Part shown: positions 35,946 through 46,481 of the stretch, one piece after another
Position numbering within the stretch: position 1 is the stretch's first letter
Layout of the letters: the number at the start of each line of letters is the position of its first letter
NCBI GenBank assembly: GCA_938018055.1
Contig: CALIKL010000022.1
Location: forward strand, 1-49,038
Direction: 5' to 3'
DNA length: 49,038 bases
From: an uncultured bacterium
Lineage (GTDB): Bacteria; Bacteroidota; Rhodothermia; Rhodothermales; UBA10348
Translations under genes and position numbers: made by a program
The notes under the pieces: model-generated
Told to the model about the DNA's origin: nothing
Database searches by the model: none
Seen by the model: only the letters and a program-made list of their open reading frames with translations

Positions 35946-36740
35946 ATGGATCTCAAGAATAAGATCATCTGGATTACCGGTGCCTCCTCCGGCATCGGCA
36001 AAGCGCTTGCCATCGAATGTGCCCGGCAAGGCGCCACTTTGATGCTGACCGCCCGTCGGGAAGATGCACTAGAGGCAACACGCATCGCATGTGAGCGGTC
36101 CGATGAACATCGTTGCCTGGTCCATGACGTCACGGACCAGGAATCACATGCCATTGTCATGAGCAAAATCCTGGAAGCTTGGGGACACCTTGACATGATC
36201 GTTCTGAACGCAGGAATCGGTCAGCGAGGTAGTATCGAAGAAACCTCTCTGGACGTCGAGCGGCGCATCATGGAAGTGAACTACTTCGGATGTACCGAAG
36301 TGGCCCATGCTGTCCTGCCTCACTTTCTGGACCGAAACCGCGGTCAAATCGTCGTTGTGTCCAGCATCATGGGTAAGCTGTCTACACCACGGCGCGCCAC
36401 CTATGCCGCTTCGAAGCATGCGCTGCACGGGTTTTTTGAAGGCCTACGAGCCGAATTGTATCAGACCCGAATTGGTGTGACCCTCTTGTGCACGGGCTAC
36501 ATCAAAACCGACATCAGTATCCACTCGCTGCGCGGCAGCGGTCAATCGTATGGCTCGATGGACGATCAACATCGTGATGCCATGCCAGGCGATGTCTATG
36601 CGCGCAAAGCGGTGCGCGCCATGATGCGCCGCAAGCCCGTCGCCTACATCGGAGGGCCAGAGCGGTTTGCTCCGTATCTCGAGCGCCTTTCACCGGCCTT
36701 CGTGCGCTGGCTCGTGCCCAAGGTGGTGACGCGGGACTGA
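35946..36740 (+). CDS. Short-chain dehydrogenase/reductase (SDR), DHRS7-like
   Basis: 264 residues. The nucleotide-binding motif TGASSGIG is at 11-18, NAG (in VLNAGIG) follows, a Ser lies in VVSSIMGK, and the catalytic pair is Tyr153 and Lys157 (YAASK). Arg residues after the second strand (TARREDA) suggest NADP(H) preference. The C-terminal part (VYARKAVRAMMRRKPVAYIGG) matches the SDR subgroup near mammalian DHRS7. The substrate is unknown. It is a single gene with its own likely promoter; an upstream terminator and leader-like frame are described separately. Confidence 0.9.
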   Translation: MDLKNKIIWITGASSGIGKALAIECARQGATLMLTARREDALEATRIACERSDEHRCLVHDVTDQESHAIVMSKILEAWGHLDMIVLNAGIGQRGSIEETSLDVERRIMEVNYFGCTEVAHAVLPHFLDRNRGQIVVVSSIMGKLSTPRRATYAASKHALHGFFEGLRAELYQTRIGVTLLCTGYIKTDISIHSLRGSGQSYGSMDDQHRDAMPGDVYARKAVRAMMRRKPVAYIGGPERFAPYLERLSPAFVRWLVPKVVTRD

Positions 36741-36795
36741 ATTGAAATAGGCGGTAGACTGCAACGACCTGGTGCGCCGCCCGTACTCTCGACTC

Positions 36796-36832
36796 GTGAG
36801 CCAGCTCACCGGATTCTGTATCCCTCTTTTTT
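36796..36832 (+). terminator. Weak terminator after the SDR gene
   Basis: Two short hairpins (GTGAG-CCAG-CTCAC at 36796-36809 and GGAT-TCTGT-ATCC at 36811-36823) are followed by CTCTTTTTT. The stems are short, so the call is uncertain. Confidence 0.35.
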
Positions 36833-36943
36833 CGTTTTTGTGCCAACCAACAGGGAATGGCGCCTGTCAAAGAGGCAGAACACCACATGTACCCTCATAT
36901 TCTGCGGCGCCTTGGCCGAAATCGGTCAGCCGCTTCTATCAAC

Positions 36944-38068
36944 ATGAAAACAATCGTGCGGTCTTTTCTCGGATGTGCTGCCCTGCTTTTTTGGGTCGGC
37001 ACCCTGCAGGCTCAGGATATTTCCAGAACGATTGAAGCATCTCCGGGCAGGCGACTCGTCCTGGATCTGGAAACGGGCGGTACCATCGTCATTCGCGGTT
37101 GGAGCCGTGCTGAAGTTGAAGTCAACGTTGAAATCGATGGTCGCGATGCGGATCAGGTATCGGTTGAGTTCGACGAGTCCTCTCGCTCCATCGAAGTCTT
37201 CAGTGAATTCCAGAAGCGTCGATCCAACGCTGATGTGGACATGCACATCCATGTCCCCTCCGAATTCAATCTGGATATCTACACAACCGGAGGCGATCTG
37301 GATATTTCAGGCGTCAGCGGTACGATTGAAGGGTCCAGTATGGGTGGTGATCTCATGCTGAGTGAACTTCGGGGTGAACTCGACCTCTCTACCATGGGTG
37401 GTGACATCGAACTTTCCGATTCTGAGGTAGACGGCAGTCTGCATACCATGGGTGGCGACGTGTCGATTTCCAATGTAACAGGCAACATCGATGGAACGAC
37501 GATGGGTGGCGACGTGACCTACGACAACGTCCGCTCCAATCGAAGTGGCAGTCGCGACGAGGTCAAGATTTCCTCAATGGGTGGCGACGTAGCCGTGGAT
37601 GAGGCGCTTTATGGTGCAGATGTCCACACGATGGGCGGCGATATTGACATCAACCGGGCAGCCGAATACGTCAAGGCGACCACCATGGGTGGTGATATCG
37701 AGGTTGCCGAGCTCGCTGGCTGGATCGAGGCCAACACCATGGGCGGCGACATCATTGTCAACATGATCGACGGTACGGACGGTGACCGCCACGTTGAACT
37801 GGAATCGATGGGAGGCGATATCGAGCTGACTGTTCCGCGCGGCTTGGGTATGGACATCGAAATAGAAATTCGACTGTCAAACGACGATGATTGGGATGAG
37901 TATGAGATCATCTCTGACTTCGATCTTGAAGTAGATGTCGAAAGCAGCAGTGATCGCCGCTGGCGTTCCAGCCGGGAAGTCGTGGCCACAGGCCGCGTTG
38001 GCAATGGAGCCAATCGTATCGTGATTCGCACAGTCAACGGTGACGTGGTCCTGAGGGAGGGTCGATAA
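36944..38068 (+). CDS. DUF4097-type secreted beta-helix protein with nine MGGD turns
   Basis: Starting at 36944 (MKTIVRSFLGCAALLFWVGTLQAQ) gives a signal peptide and 374 residues. After a strand-rich start (LDLETGGTIVIRGWSRAEVEV) a regular ladder begins: TTGGDLDI, then nine units with S/T-M-G-G-D-[IVL] (for example STMGGDIEL, HTMGGDVSI, TTMGGDIEV), spaced mostly 17-28 residues, then a final TVNGDVVL. The spacing suits one coil of a right-handed beta-helix per unit, with MGGD as the turn. DUF4097 proteins have no known activity. The upstream frame to 36857 lacks signal features. A hairpin follows the stop. Confidence 0.82.
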   Translation: MKTIVRSFLGCAALLFWVGTLQAQDISRTIEASPGRRLVLDLETGGTIVIRGWSRAEVEVNVEIDGRDADQVSVEFDESSRSIEVFSEFQKRRSNADVDMHIHVPSEFNLDIYTTGGDLDISGVSGTIEGSSMGGDLMLSELRGELDLSTMGGDIELSDSEVDGSLHTMGGDVSISNVTGNIDGTTMGGDVTYDNVRSNRSGSRDEVKISSMGGDVAVDEALYGADVHTMGGDIDINRAAEYVKATTMGGDIEVAELAGWIEANTMGGDIIVNMIDGTDGDRHVELESMGGDIELTVPRGLGMDIEIEIRLSNDDDWDEYEIISDFDLEVDVESSSDRRWRSSREVVATGRVGNGANRIVIRTVNGDVVLREGR

Positions 38069-38149
38069 CGTCTCCGCGGGAATGGCGGCTACTGGACTCC
38101 GGAGCTGTTGAACAGCAAGGGCCAGAGCCTCCATTCTCAGACATGACAG

Positions 38150-38183
38150 GGGCGCGGAAGCGAATTCGCTTCCGCGCCCTTGG
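38150..38183 (+). terminator. Hairpin after the DUF4097 gene
   Basis: A perfect 13-bp stem (GGGCGCGGAAGCG, 38150-38162, with CGCTTCCGCGCCC, 38167-38179) closes AATT and is followed only by TTGGCATATTT. It lies between convergent units, so it may end transcripts from one or both sides. Confidence 0.55.
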
Positions 38184-38252
38184 CATATTTGCAGAACTCG
38201 ACCAGTCCGGGTCCACGGGTAACCCATCTCGTGCCGAGGAGTGTTCAGAACG

Positions 38253-38774
38253 TCATTCGTCCAAGCCATCCGGGCATTCCGCCGGAAAGCCAAATACCAC
38301 AACTGGTTTTCCTTGCTCCTCCCGCTGCCCGATCAACGACATCCCCATCTTCTCCATGATGCGTACCGACCCCACGTTTTCAGGGAAGGACTGCGCCGTG
38401 ATCTTCGTCAGGCCAAACGTGTTGCGTCCGACCCACAGAGCTGCCGCTGAAGCTTCGAATCCAAAACCACCGCCCCAGAATTCTCGTCCCAAACGCCAGC
38501 CGAAATCGAGCGGACCGTTCTTGTCGTCAAAACCCTAAAATCCCAGTAGTGTGCCCGTCTCAGCGTGCTCAACAGCAAACCGCATCCACCCCCGTTCCAC
38601 CTGATGGTGCATCATCGCGCGCACGAAATCTTCAGCCTGCCCACGATCCCGGGGCATTCCGTTGCCGATGTAGCGCATCACCTCCGGATCCGCAATGATG
38701 GCGGCGTAGGCAGCGATGTCCTCAAGCGATCAATCGCGCAGGATGAGCCGTTCGGTGCGAGCGTGGATTTTCAT
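38253..38774 (-). pseudogene. GNAT-family N-acetyltransferase with two in-frame stop codons
   Basis: One unbroken frame of 174 codons from ATG 38774 reads as a complete GNAT: MKIHARTERLILRD, stop, SLEDIAAYAAIIADPEVMRYIG, then FVRAMMHHQVERGWMRFAV, a second stop, and GWRLGREFWGGGFGFEA with the acetyl-CoA loop, ending ENVGSVRIMEKMGM. The stops are TGA (38730-38732, codon 15) and TAG (38535-38537, codon 80). Codon 15 is usually Trp in RimJ/RimL-type members, so TGG to TGA is likely there. No frameshift exists. Either a recently dead gene or two base errors would explain it. Confidence 0.85.
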
Positions 38775-38909
38775 GCGGGATGCCTTCGTGAAAGACCTGT
38801 GAGCGATTAAAGGTAGGGGATTTTTTTAGTTTAGGGAGCGTAGACCTTCCCTTGAAATCACGCCTTTCCCATCCTGGTCGATCGACACGATCGATCCCCT
38901 GAATCTACC

Positions 38910-41267
<2,358 letters not shown>

Positions 41268-41281
41268 TCGTCTGCCCCCAT

Positions 41282-42445
41282 TTACCAGGCCCAGACGACC
41301 GATGCGTCGAGATCAGTCAGCGCAGGCGTCGAACCGGCTACCGATACCAGGGATGACCCGGCTTCCGTTCTGATCAGCAGGCGGTTTCCGTCAAGCCAGT
41401 ATGCGGCCGTCACACCGCCCGCAGGCATGGGGATCGACTGGGCGAAGTTGGAGCCCGTTGTTTTCACCTGCCAATCGGACATCCCGTCGGTGCTGGACTG
41501 ACGGAAGAGCACATGTTGGCCTCCCGGCGACATCAGGGCCTGTGTCGCTGCGGTCGTGGAATTCGGGGGAAGCACGTAGGACGAACGGGAATCGCTGAGT
41601 GTGTACACTGAAATCGCTCGCTGGGCTTCGCCACCCGGAGGCCCCACGTCATAGAGGAGTTCACTTCCATCCGGACGCCAGGACAGGTTTCGAGGAGCGT
41701 ATTTGTCGCCGATCACTTTGACCGCCTCACCACCAGTAGTCGGCTCCAGGTACAAGGTTGAATCCGGCTCGTAGGCGCGATCTTCGCGATTGAAGACCAG
41801 CTCACGGAGTATGTATGCGAGGTGGGTCCCGTCGGGAGAGACGGTCACATGATGCATCTTGCGCGCATCCACGCTTCGGATCGTACCACATCCATCGGCA
41901 TCCACTTCGAAGATGTTGTCTACGTTGCGAACGAGCAGTGAACCACTGGCCAACTCAGCCAACACGACTTTCGACGCCGAACATCCCACGTTGCGAATCT
42001 CGTCTGCAGGACGGTCCCAGGTCCGGATTCCTCCAGCACCCATGCCATCTCCGGCTGGCTCGTAGAATCCAAAGTGGAAACGGGAAGCATCCTGACTCCA
42101 GGCGCCTGTGTAGACACGAGATGCATCCCCGCTTTCCAGCACGTTGATCGTTGCGCCATCTCGCGGCACAGCGATCAGCGACCCGCCCACACTTGCAACC
42201 ACGGCGGACTGATCTGGCGCCGAAGAGACAAACCTGACCGAGCCACTTGCTTCGAGGCTCTGGACCTCGGTGGCCGAACGACGCACGGTCAGCCCGGCAT
42301 CATCTACGACTACGGCTGTCAATCCGTCCAACGGGGAGACCGGCGCGAGTGGTGGGGCTTCCTCGACTACAACGGGCGCACTGGCACAGCCGGCCCATAG
42401 AACAGCGACAAAAAAGACTATGGAAACACGAAATGAAGACATCAA
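41282..42445 (-). CDS. Beta-propeller (PD40/WD40-like) lipoprotein
   Basis: 387 residues with lipobox LWAGCAS; start ATG 42445 (or 42442). The mature protein has TolB/PD40-like blades: GAWSQDASRFHFGFYEPA, VTVSPDGTHLAYILRE, LSWRPDGSELLYDVG, ALMSPGGQHVLFRQ and AAYWLDGNRLLIRTEAG. A proline/valine-rich stretch (VVVEEAPPLAPVSP) links it to the lipid anchor. It is likely a periplasmic or surface scaffold; no catalytic motif is seen. The 269 bp upstream hold no gene. They contain an inverted repeat (GTGGGAG at 42523-42529 with CTCCCAC at 42549-42555) of unknown meaning. Confidence 0.78.
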   Translation of the reverse strand: MMSSFRVSIVFFVAVLWAGCASAPVVVEEAPPLAPVSPLDGLTAVVVDDAGLTVRRSATEVQSLEASGSVRFVSSAPDQSAVVASVGGSLIAVPRDGATINVLESGDASRVYTGAWSQDASRFHFGFYEPAGDGMGAGGIRTWDRPADEIRNVGCSASKVVLAELASGSLLVRNVDNIFEVDADGCGTIRSVDARKMHHVTVSPDGTHLAYILRELVFNREDRAYEPDSTLYLEPTTGGEAVKVIGDKYAPRNLSWRPDGSELLYDVGPPGGEAQRAISVYTLSDSRSSYVLPPNSTTAATQALMSPGGQHVLFRQSSTDGMSDWQVKTTGSNFAQSIPMPAGGVTAAYWLDGNRLLIRTEAGSSLVSVAGSTPALTDLDASVVWAW

Positions 42446-42660
42446 ACAGGGGCCACGATAAGCGGCGATCTGGAGGTTGTGGACGTACGGGAGCGTAACC
42501 TGCGCCCTTTGCGTCCGTTAAGGTGGGAGTCGCGGCCGTCTACCCGTCCTCCCACTGAATGTTCAGGAAGGCCATGAGTCCGTCAGGGTATTTTCAGTGC
42601 TTTCAGCCTTGGCTTGGGCATCCTGCATTCCAGCCAGGTCGAACATCCAGCCTGTATGGC

Positions 42661-42668
42661 TACCTTTG
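42661..42668 (+). promoter_or_regulatory. Promoter -7 element of the small barrel gene
   Basis: TACCTTTG, an exact match to the Bacteroidota TAnnTTTG consensus, 46 nt before the ATG at 42715. No clear -33 TTG is found at the usual distance. Confidence 0.45.
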
Positions 42669-42714
42669 CCAATTGACAATCTGATTCCTTGCTCGATGAA
42701 TCTCTGCTAATCCA

Positions 42715-43176
42715 ATGCGCACTCTCCTCCCTCTCCTGCTGATCGCCTTCTGGTTCGTTCCTGCCTCTCGCGCTCAGGATGAGCTGGGTGTTGGCGTGAT
42801 TTTGGGCGAACCGACGGGGCTTACCGCAAAGCAATGGCTCTCCTCAGAGCACGCCGTGGACGCGGCAGTGGCCTGGACATTTTCCAACGATACGCGCATC
42901 CAGATCCACGGCGATTACCTCTATCACCGTGTCCACTTCTTCAACGCGGACGAATACGAAGGACGTATTCCTTTCTACTTCGGAATGGGCGGTCGAGCCA
43001 TATTTGGCGAGAACGACACCACCGTAGGCGCCCGTTTTCCGCTTGGCATAGGAAAAACGCTGGACGATGCACCGATCGAACTTTTTCTCGAAATCGTGCC
43101 CATCCTGGACGTGGTCCCGGATACGGAATTCGATCTGAATGGCGCCCTCGGCGTGCGCTACTACCTGAATCAGTAA
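42715..43176 (+). CDS. Small outer-membrane beta-barrel protein (DUF3996-like)
   Basis: 153 residues with a signal peptide (MRTLLPLLLIAFWFVPASRAQ). The mature part, ELGVGVILGEPTGLTAKQWL, VAWTFSNDTRIQIHGDYLYH, IPFYFGMGGRAIF, ARFPLGI and NGALGVRYYLN, has alternating strands and short turns like the eight-stranded barrels of the DUF3996/OmpA-like group. It ends in a Tyr-containing strand. Function unknown. Its stop is 8 nt from the convergent TPR lipoprotein stop. Confidence 0.75.
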   Translation: MRTLLPLLLIAFWFVPASRAQDELGVGVILGEPTGLTAKQWLSSEHAVDAAVAWTFSNDTRIQIHGDYLYHRVHFFNADEYEGRIPFYFGMGGRAIFGENDTTVGARFPLGIGKTLDDAPIELFLEIVPILDVVPDTEFDLNGALGVRYYLNQ

Positions 43177-43184
43177 GCCTGTGC

Positions 43185-44624
43185 TTACTCGGTAGCCATC
43201 GCCGCCCGAGCACGAGCCAGCGTCAGTCTGCCGGGGGTCCTGGACTCAGCGAACGCGAGGACATCTTGGGCTTCGTCCGTCATTCCTTGCATGAGCAGCG
43301 CATTGCCCCACGCCTCATGGCCCGGCATCGGAAGACGGGGAGGCCCGAATTCGAACGGCATGGCTGCCTCGGCTTCCGCAGCTTCCTGCATCATGGCCAG
43401 TCCGCCTTCAGCATCGCCATCGGCGATGGCTACGAGGCCTTCCAGCTGCATGCGGGTTAGCGCGGCCAACTCCTCCTCTCCTTCGACGTGTGGAAGCCAC
43501 GTTCGGGCATCATCAACCCGTCCGGACGCCAACAAAGCAAAAGCGTTTGTCGCGGCATATTTCCAGATGGAGAACTCCTCGGGGAAGGTCTCCAGATCAA
43601 GCGTCCAGCGATCTGTGAGCGACCAATCACCAGAGACCAGTACATGCTGGGAGCGCATGTTCTGGAAATAGTTCAAGGTACCCCAGCGATCGGTTTCCGC
43701 AGCCTGTGCGTGACAGGCGTCCATCAGCGCCTCGGCCTGCTCCCATTGCTCGAGCTGCAAGTGACCGTAGTGCAGCCAGGAGCTGTAGTGCCCACACCCT
43801 ACCGGATCGCGCCCACGCTCAACCATATCAGCATTCTGCACATCCATCGCGCGCTGGTTGTTCTGAATGACACGCTCCCAATCCCCCCGGGCCAGAAAAA
43901 TGTGTGTTGTCATGTGCTGCGCATGCGCTGCCCCAGGTGCGATATCCGAATATGCGTTGGCGGCATCGAGACCCAGGTCGGCATGCTCAGGGTCGTCAAA
44001 TGAGTGGATGATGTAATGTGCTGCACCAGGATGATTCGGGTTGGCATCAAAAACTGGCTGGGCTACTGCGGCCGCTCGTGCATACACATCGAAATCGCGC
44101 ACGCCATCCGTCGATCCAAGAATGGACAGTGCGTGAAAAGCACGTGCCTCATGATCCTCCGGATGCATGTCCTGCAGCGCCTTCATGGATTCCATGTAGG
44201 CCAGATCCTGTTCCGTTTTGGTACCGTCGCCGTAGAGGGCTCTCACAGCCTCGATGTACATCGTTTCCCGGTGAGACGGCGCCACCGCCCCGAGGGAATC
44301 CATTCGTGCCAGAATGGCTCGTCCCTCGTCGACATTCTTGCTCTGCCAGAGCGGGTAGTTATTGGCCATGGCCTCGCCCCAATAGGCCAAGGCGAAAAGC
44401 GAATCCGCATCCTGTGCTTCACTGAATGCTTCTCGGGCGGGTTCAAACTCAAACGAATGCAGCAGCAAGACCCCACGGAGGAAGGGCTCCTGAGCCTCTT
44501 CCATACCGGAATTCGGGAAGGACAGGCTTCCAAGACCATCCACGTGTGTGAGCGCTGGGGATTCGGCGCAACCGATCATTGATCCAATGAGCAGGGCCAG
44601 TCCAGCAATTCTAGACGTAAACAT
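43185..44624 (-). CDS. Tetratricopeptide-repeat lipoprotein
   Basis: Starting at 44624 (MFTSRIAGLALLIGSMIGCAES) gives 479 residues with a lipobox. TPR-type helices run through most of the protein: LHSFEFEPAREAFSEAQDADSLFALAYWGEAMA, and later GDWERVIQNNQRAM and LQLEQWEQAEALMDACHA. The block AAHYIIHSFDDPEHADLGL with AHAQHMTTHIFLARG is a recurrent, His-rich signature of this family in Bacteroidota and Acidobacteria. It is probably a periplasmic scaffold; no ligand can be read. Its TATATTGG box lies 27 nt upstream. Confidence 0.82.
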   Translation of the reverse strand: MFTSRIAGLALLIGSMIGCAESPALTHVDGLGSLSFPNSGMEEAQEPFLRGVLLLHSFEFEPAREAFSEAQDADSLFALAYWGEAMANNYPLWQSKNVDEGRAILARMDSLGAVAPSHRETMYIEAVRALYGDGTKTEQDLAYMESMKALQDMHPEDHEARAFHALSILGSTDGVRDFDVYARAAAVAQPVFDANPNHPGAAHYIIHSFDDPEHADLGLDAANAYSDIAPGAAHAQHMTTHIFLARGDWERVIQNNQRAMDVQNADMVERGRDPVGCGHYSSWLHYGHLQLEQWEQAEALMDACHAQAAETDRWGTLNYFQNMRSQHVLVSGDWSLTDRWTLDLETFPEEFSIWKYAATNAFALLASGRVDDARTWLPHVEGEEELAALTRMQLEGLVAIADGDAEGGLAMMQEAAEAEAAMPFEFGPPRLPMPGHEAWGNALLMQGMTDEAQDVLAFAESRTPGRLTLARARAAMATE

Positions 44625-44651
44625 GGTTCCATGGGGTGGGTAGGACATGAT

Positions 44652-44659
44652 CCAATATA
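44652..44659 (-). promoter_or_regulatory. Possible -7 promoter box of the TPR lipoprotein gene
   Basis: TATATTGG on the minus strand (CTCCTATATTGGATC), identical to the box before yajC and 27 nt upstream of the ATG at 44624. Confidence 0.4.
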
Positions 44660-44790
44660 GGAGATTCGATCGTTGATCGATTCATTCGGCCCCTGCTCTG
44701 CAGCTCCTGCCTCATAATGACCGATGCGACTCGTAGCGCCCGAGAGTCACCGCCCAACGGCGTACACATCCGATCAATCTCTGGGTCTGC

Positions 44791-45537
44791 TTAGTCGAGG
44801 CCTTCTGCCCACCTTCTGAGTATCGTGTCGGCGCTTCGAACGGAACGGACGTAGAAGTCAGCGCGCAGTCGTTCCATGTCCGACATACTCAAATTTCCAT
44901 TCTGCCCGAACGAGCGAATGCGAGCTGCAAAGGCAGCGTACAGACTCATCGCGGCCGCTACAGAAATGTTGTAGCTCTGCACGAATCCGGGAGATGGCAG
45001 GATGCAGGTTTGATCGGCCGCCTCCAGCATGGCATCCGAGCAGCCATGTGCTTCATTGCCGAATACGATGGCCGTCTTGCGGGTGAAATCCACCTGCTCC
45101 AATGGAATGGCTGCGTCTGTCAGTGCGGTCGCCACAATGGTGTATCCGTTCGCCTTCATGTATTTGACGCATTCTGACGTGGTGTCCCAGACGTGCACAT
45201 CGAGCCACTTCTGTGCACCTTGCGTAGTACGACTGGAGTGTTTGAAAGGCACGTCGTTGCTGATGACGTGGAAGGGCTGGAATCCCAGCCCTTCAGCCGT
45301 ACGCATGACCGCGCTCACATTACCCGTATTGATCACACCTTCTACCACGGGGGCAATGTCATACGTGCGACTCCGAAGGATGTCGTCAATGCGTTCTATG
45401 CGCGACTCCGACAGATGCGGAGCGAGGGCCTGCACCACCTGTGCGGGTTCCAACATCCCGTCGCCGATGCGCACACCGTCGAATCGTGTTCCACTGCTTT
45501 CGAGCAGGTCGGCCATCACCTTGTCGGGCTCTTCCAT
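44791..45537 (-). CDS. TrmH-type (SpoU) RNA 2'-O-methyltransferase
   Basis: 248 residues. The SPOUT motifs are readable: motif 1 VVEGVINTGNVSAVMRTAEGLGF, motif 2 TAIVFGNEAHGCSD, and motif 3 ILPSPGFVQSYNISVAAAMSLY. The last, with V-Q-S-x-N-x-S-V-A-A-A, resembles TrmH (tRNA Gm18 methyltransferase) more than the rRNA enzymes. Extensions on both sides (N-terminal about 60 residues, C-terminal helical DFYVRSVRSADTILRRW) also fit TrmH. It uses S-adenosylmethionine in the cytosol. It is divergent from the SDR gene at 45635. The 166 bp on its other side hold no gene. Confidence 0.85.
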   Translation of the reverse strand: MEEPDKVMADLLESSGTRFDGVRIGDGMLEPAQVVQALAPHLSESRIERIDDILRSRTYDIAPVVEGVINTGNVSAVMRTAEGLGFQPFHVISNDVPFKHSSRTTQGAQKWLDVHVWDTTSECVKYMKANGYTIVATALTDAAIPLEQVDFTRKTAIVFGNEAHGCSDAMLEAADQTCILPSPGFVQSYNISVAAAMSLYAAFAARIRSFGQNGNLSMSDMERLRADFYVRSVRSADTILRRWAEGLD

Positions 45538-45634
45538 GCGTCAAAAATTGCCCACAGAAACGAAGGAAGCAAACAGGGAACCGCTACCCCGCCTCACGGC
45601 GTGAAAGCGGCTCTCATCACCCACACCTCCTTTC

Positions 45635-46354
45635 ATGGATCTCCCCAACAAAATCGTCGTGGTAACCGGAGCAAGCGCCGGTCTGGGTACGCAATTTTCA
45701 AAAGACCTCGTCGCCGAAGGCTGTCGTGTATTCGGCTTGGCTCGCCGCATTGAGCGGCTTGAGGCTCTTGAGTCTGAGCTGGGCGACGCCTTTACCGGCA
45801 TACCCTGTGACATCACGGACGAAAAGCAGGTTAACGCTGCCTTCGAGCAGATTGTAGCTTCCGCTGGCCGCATCGACGTGCTGGTCAACAACGCCGGACT
45901 TGGCAAATTTGGCCCCGCAGACGAAGTCTCTACCGAGGAGTGGGACTTGCAGATCAACGTCAACTTGAAAGGCGTCTTTCTGGCAACCCGGGCTACCATC
46001 CCGACAATGAAGCAGCAAAATGCCGAATCGGGGTTTGGCGGTCACATCGTCAACATTGCCTCAGTGGCAGCGCTACTCGGAAATCCGAATATCAGCACCT
46101 ACAACGTGACCAAATTCGGCCTGAAGGGGTACTCGGAGGCGCTGTTCAAGGAAGTGCGTCAGGACGGAATCAAGGTTTCCTGCTTCTATCCAGGCTCCAT
46201 CCGGACAGAGTTTTTCGATGAGGCAGGCATTCCCATTTCTGCCAATCCGATGACACCCGATCAGATTTCATCGACTCTGATACATGTCCTGAAGACGCCT
46301 GACAACTACCTGATTTCCGAGATTGTGATGCGTCCGCTGCGACCCAAGGGGTGA
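45635..46354 (+). CDS. Short-chain dehydrogenase/reductase (SDR)
   Basis: 239 residues. Motifs: TGASAGLG at 11-18, ARRIERL after the second strand (favours NADPH), NNAG in VLVNNAGLGKFG, and the active site Tyr156 with Lys160 (YNVTK). The serine lies in NIASVAAL. The end, LISEIVMRPLRPKG, matches the 3-ketoacyl/YdfG-like classical SDR subgroup. The substrate is unknown; it is clearly distinct from the SDR at 35946. The gene is followed by a 127-bp gap with a TATCTTG box for the next gene. Confidence 0.88.
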   Translation: MDLPNKIVVVTGASAGLGTQFSKDLVAEGCRVFGLARRIERLEALESELGDAFTGIPCDITDEKQVNAAFEQIVASAGRIDVLVNNAGLGKFGPADEVSTEEWDLQINVNLKGVFLATRATIPTMKQQNAESGFGGHIVNIASVAALLGNPNISTYNVTKFGLKGYSEALFKEVRQDGIKVSCFYPGSIRTEFFDEAGIPISANPMTPDQISSTLIHVLKTPDNYLISEIVMRPLRPKG

Positions 46355-46414
46355 CACTGTTGCGTCATTGTGGGATACAGGGCCTTTTGTCCTTTCACGA
46401 GAGCCGTGAATCGC

Positions 46415-46421
46415 TATCTTG
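46415..46421 (+). promoter_or_regulatory. Possible -7 promoter box of the TRAP binding-protein gene
   Basis: TATCTTG, 60 nt before the ATG at 46482, with TTTTG 25 nt upstream. Same box as before priA and the SDR at 35946. Confidence 0.4.
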
Positions 46422-46481
46422 CCGTTGGTCGCCGGCGCGCGGCCAGTTTATCGAGCTCCATCGCCACCAACCCGGTTCGCA

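Noticed and set aside
42523-42555. Inverted repeat GTGGGAG/CTCCCAC with a 19-nt loop
   Set aside because: No T-run and no link to a promoter; could be chance, so it is only mentioned.
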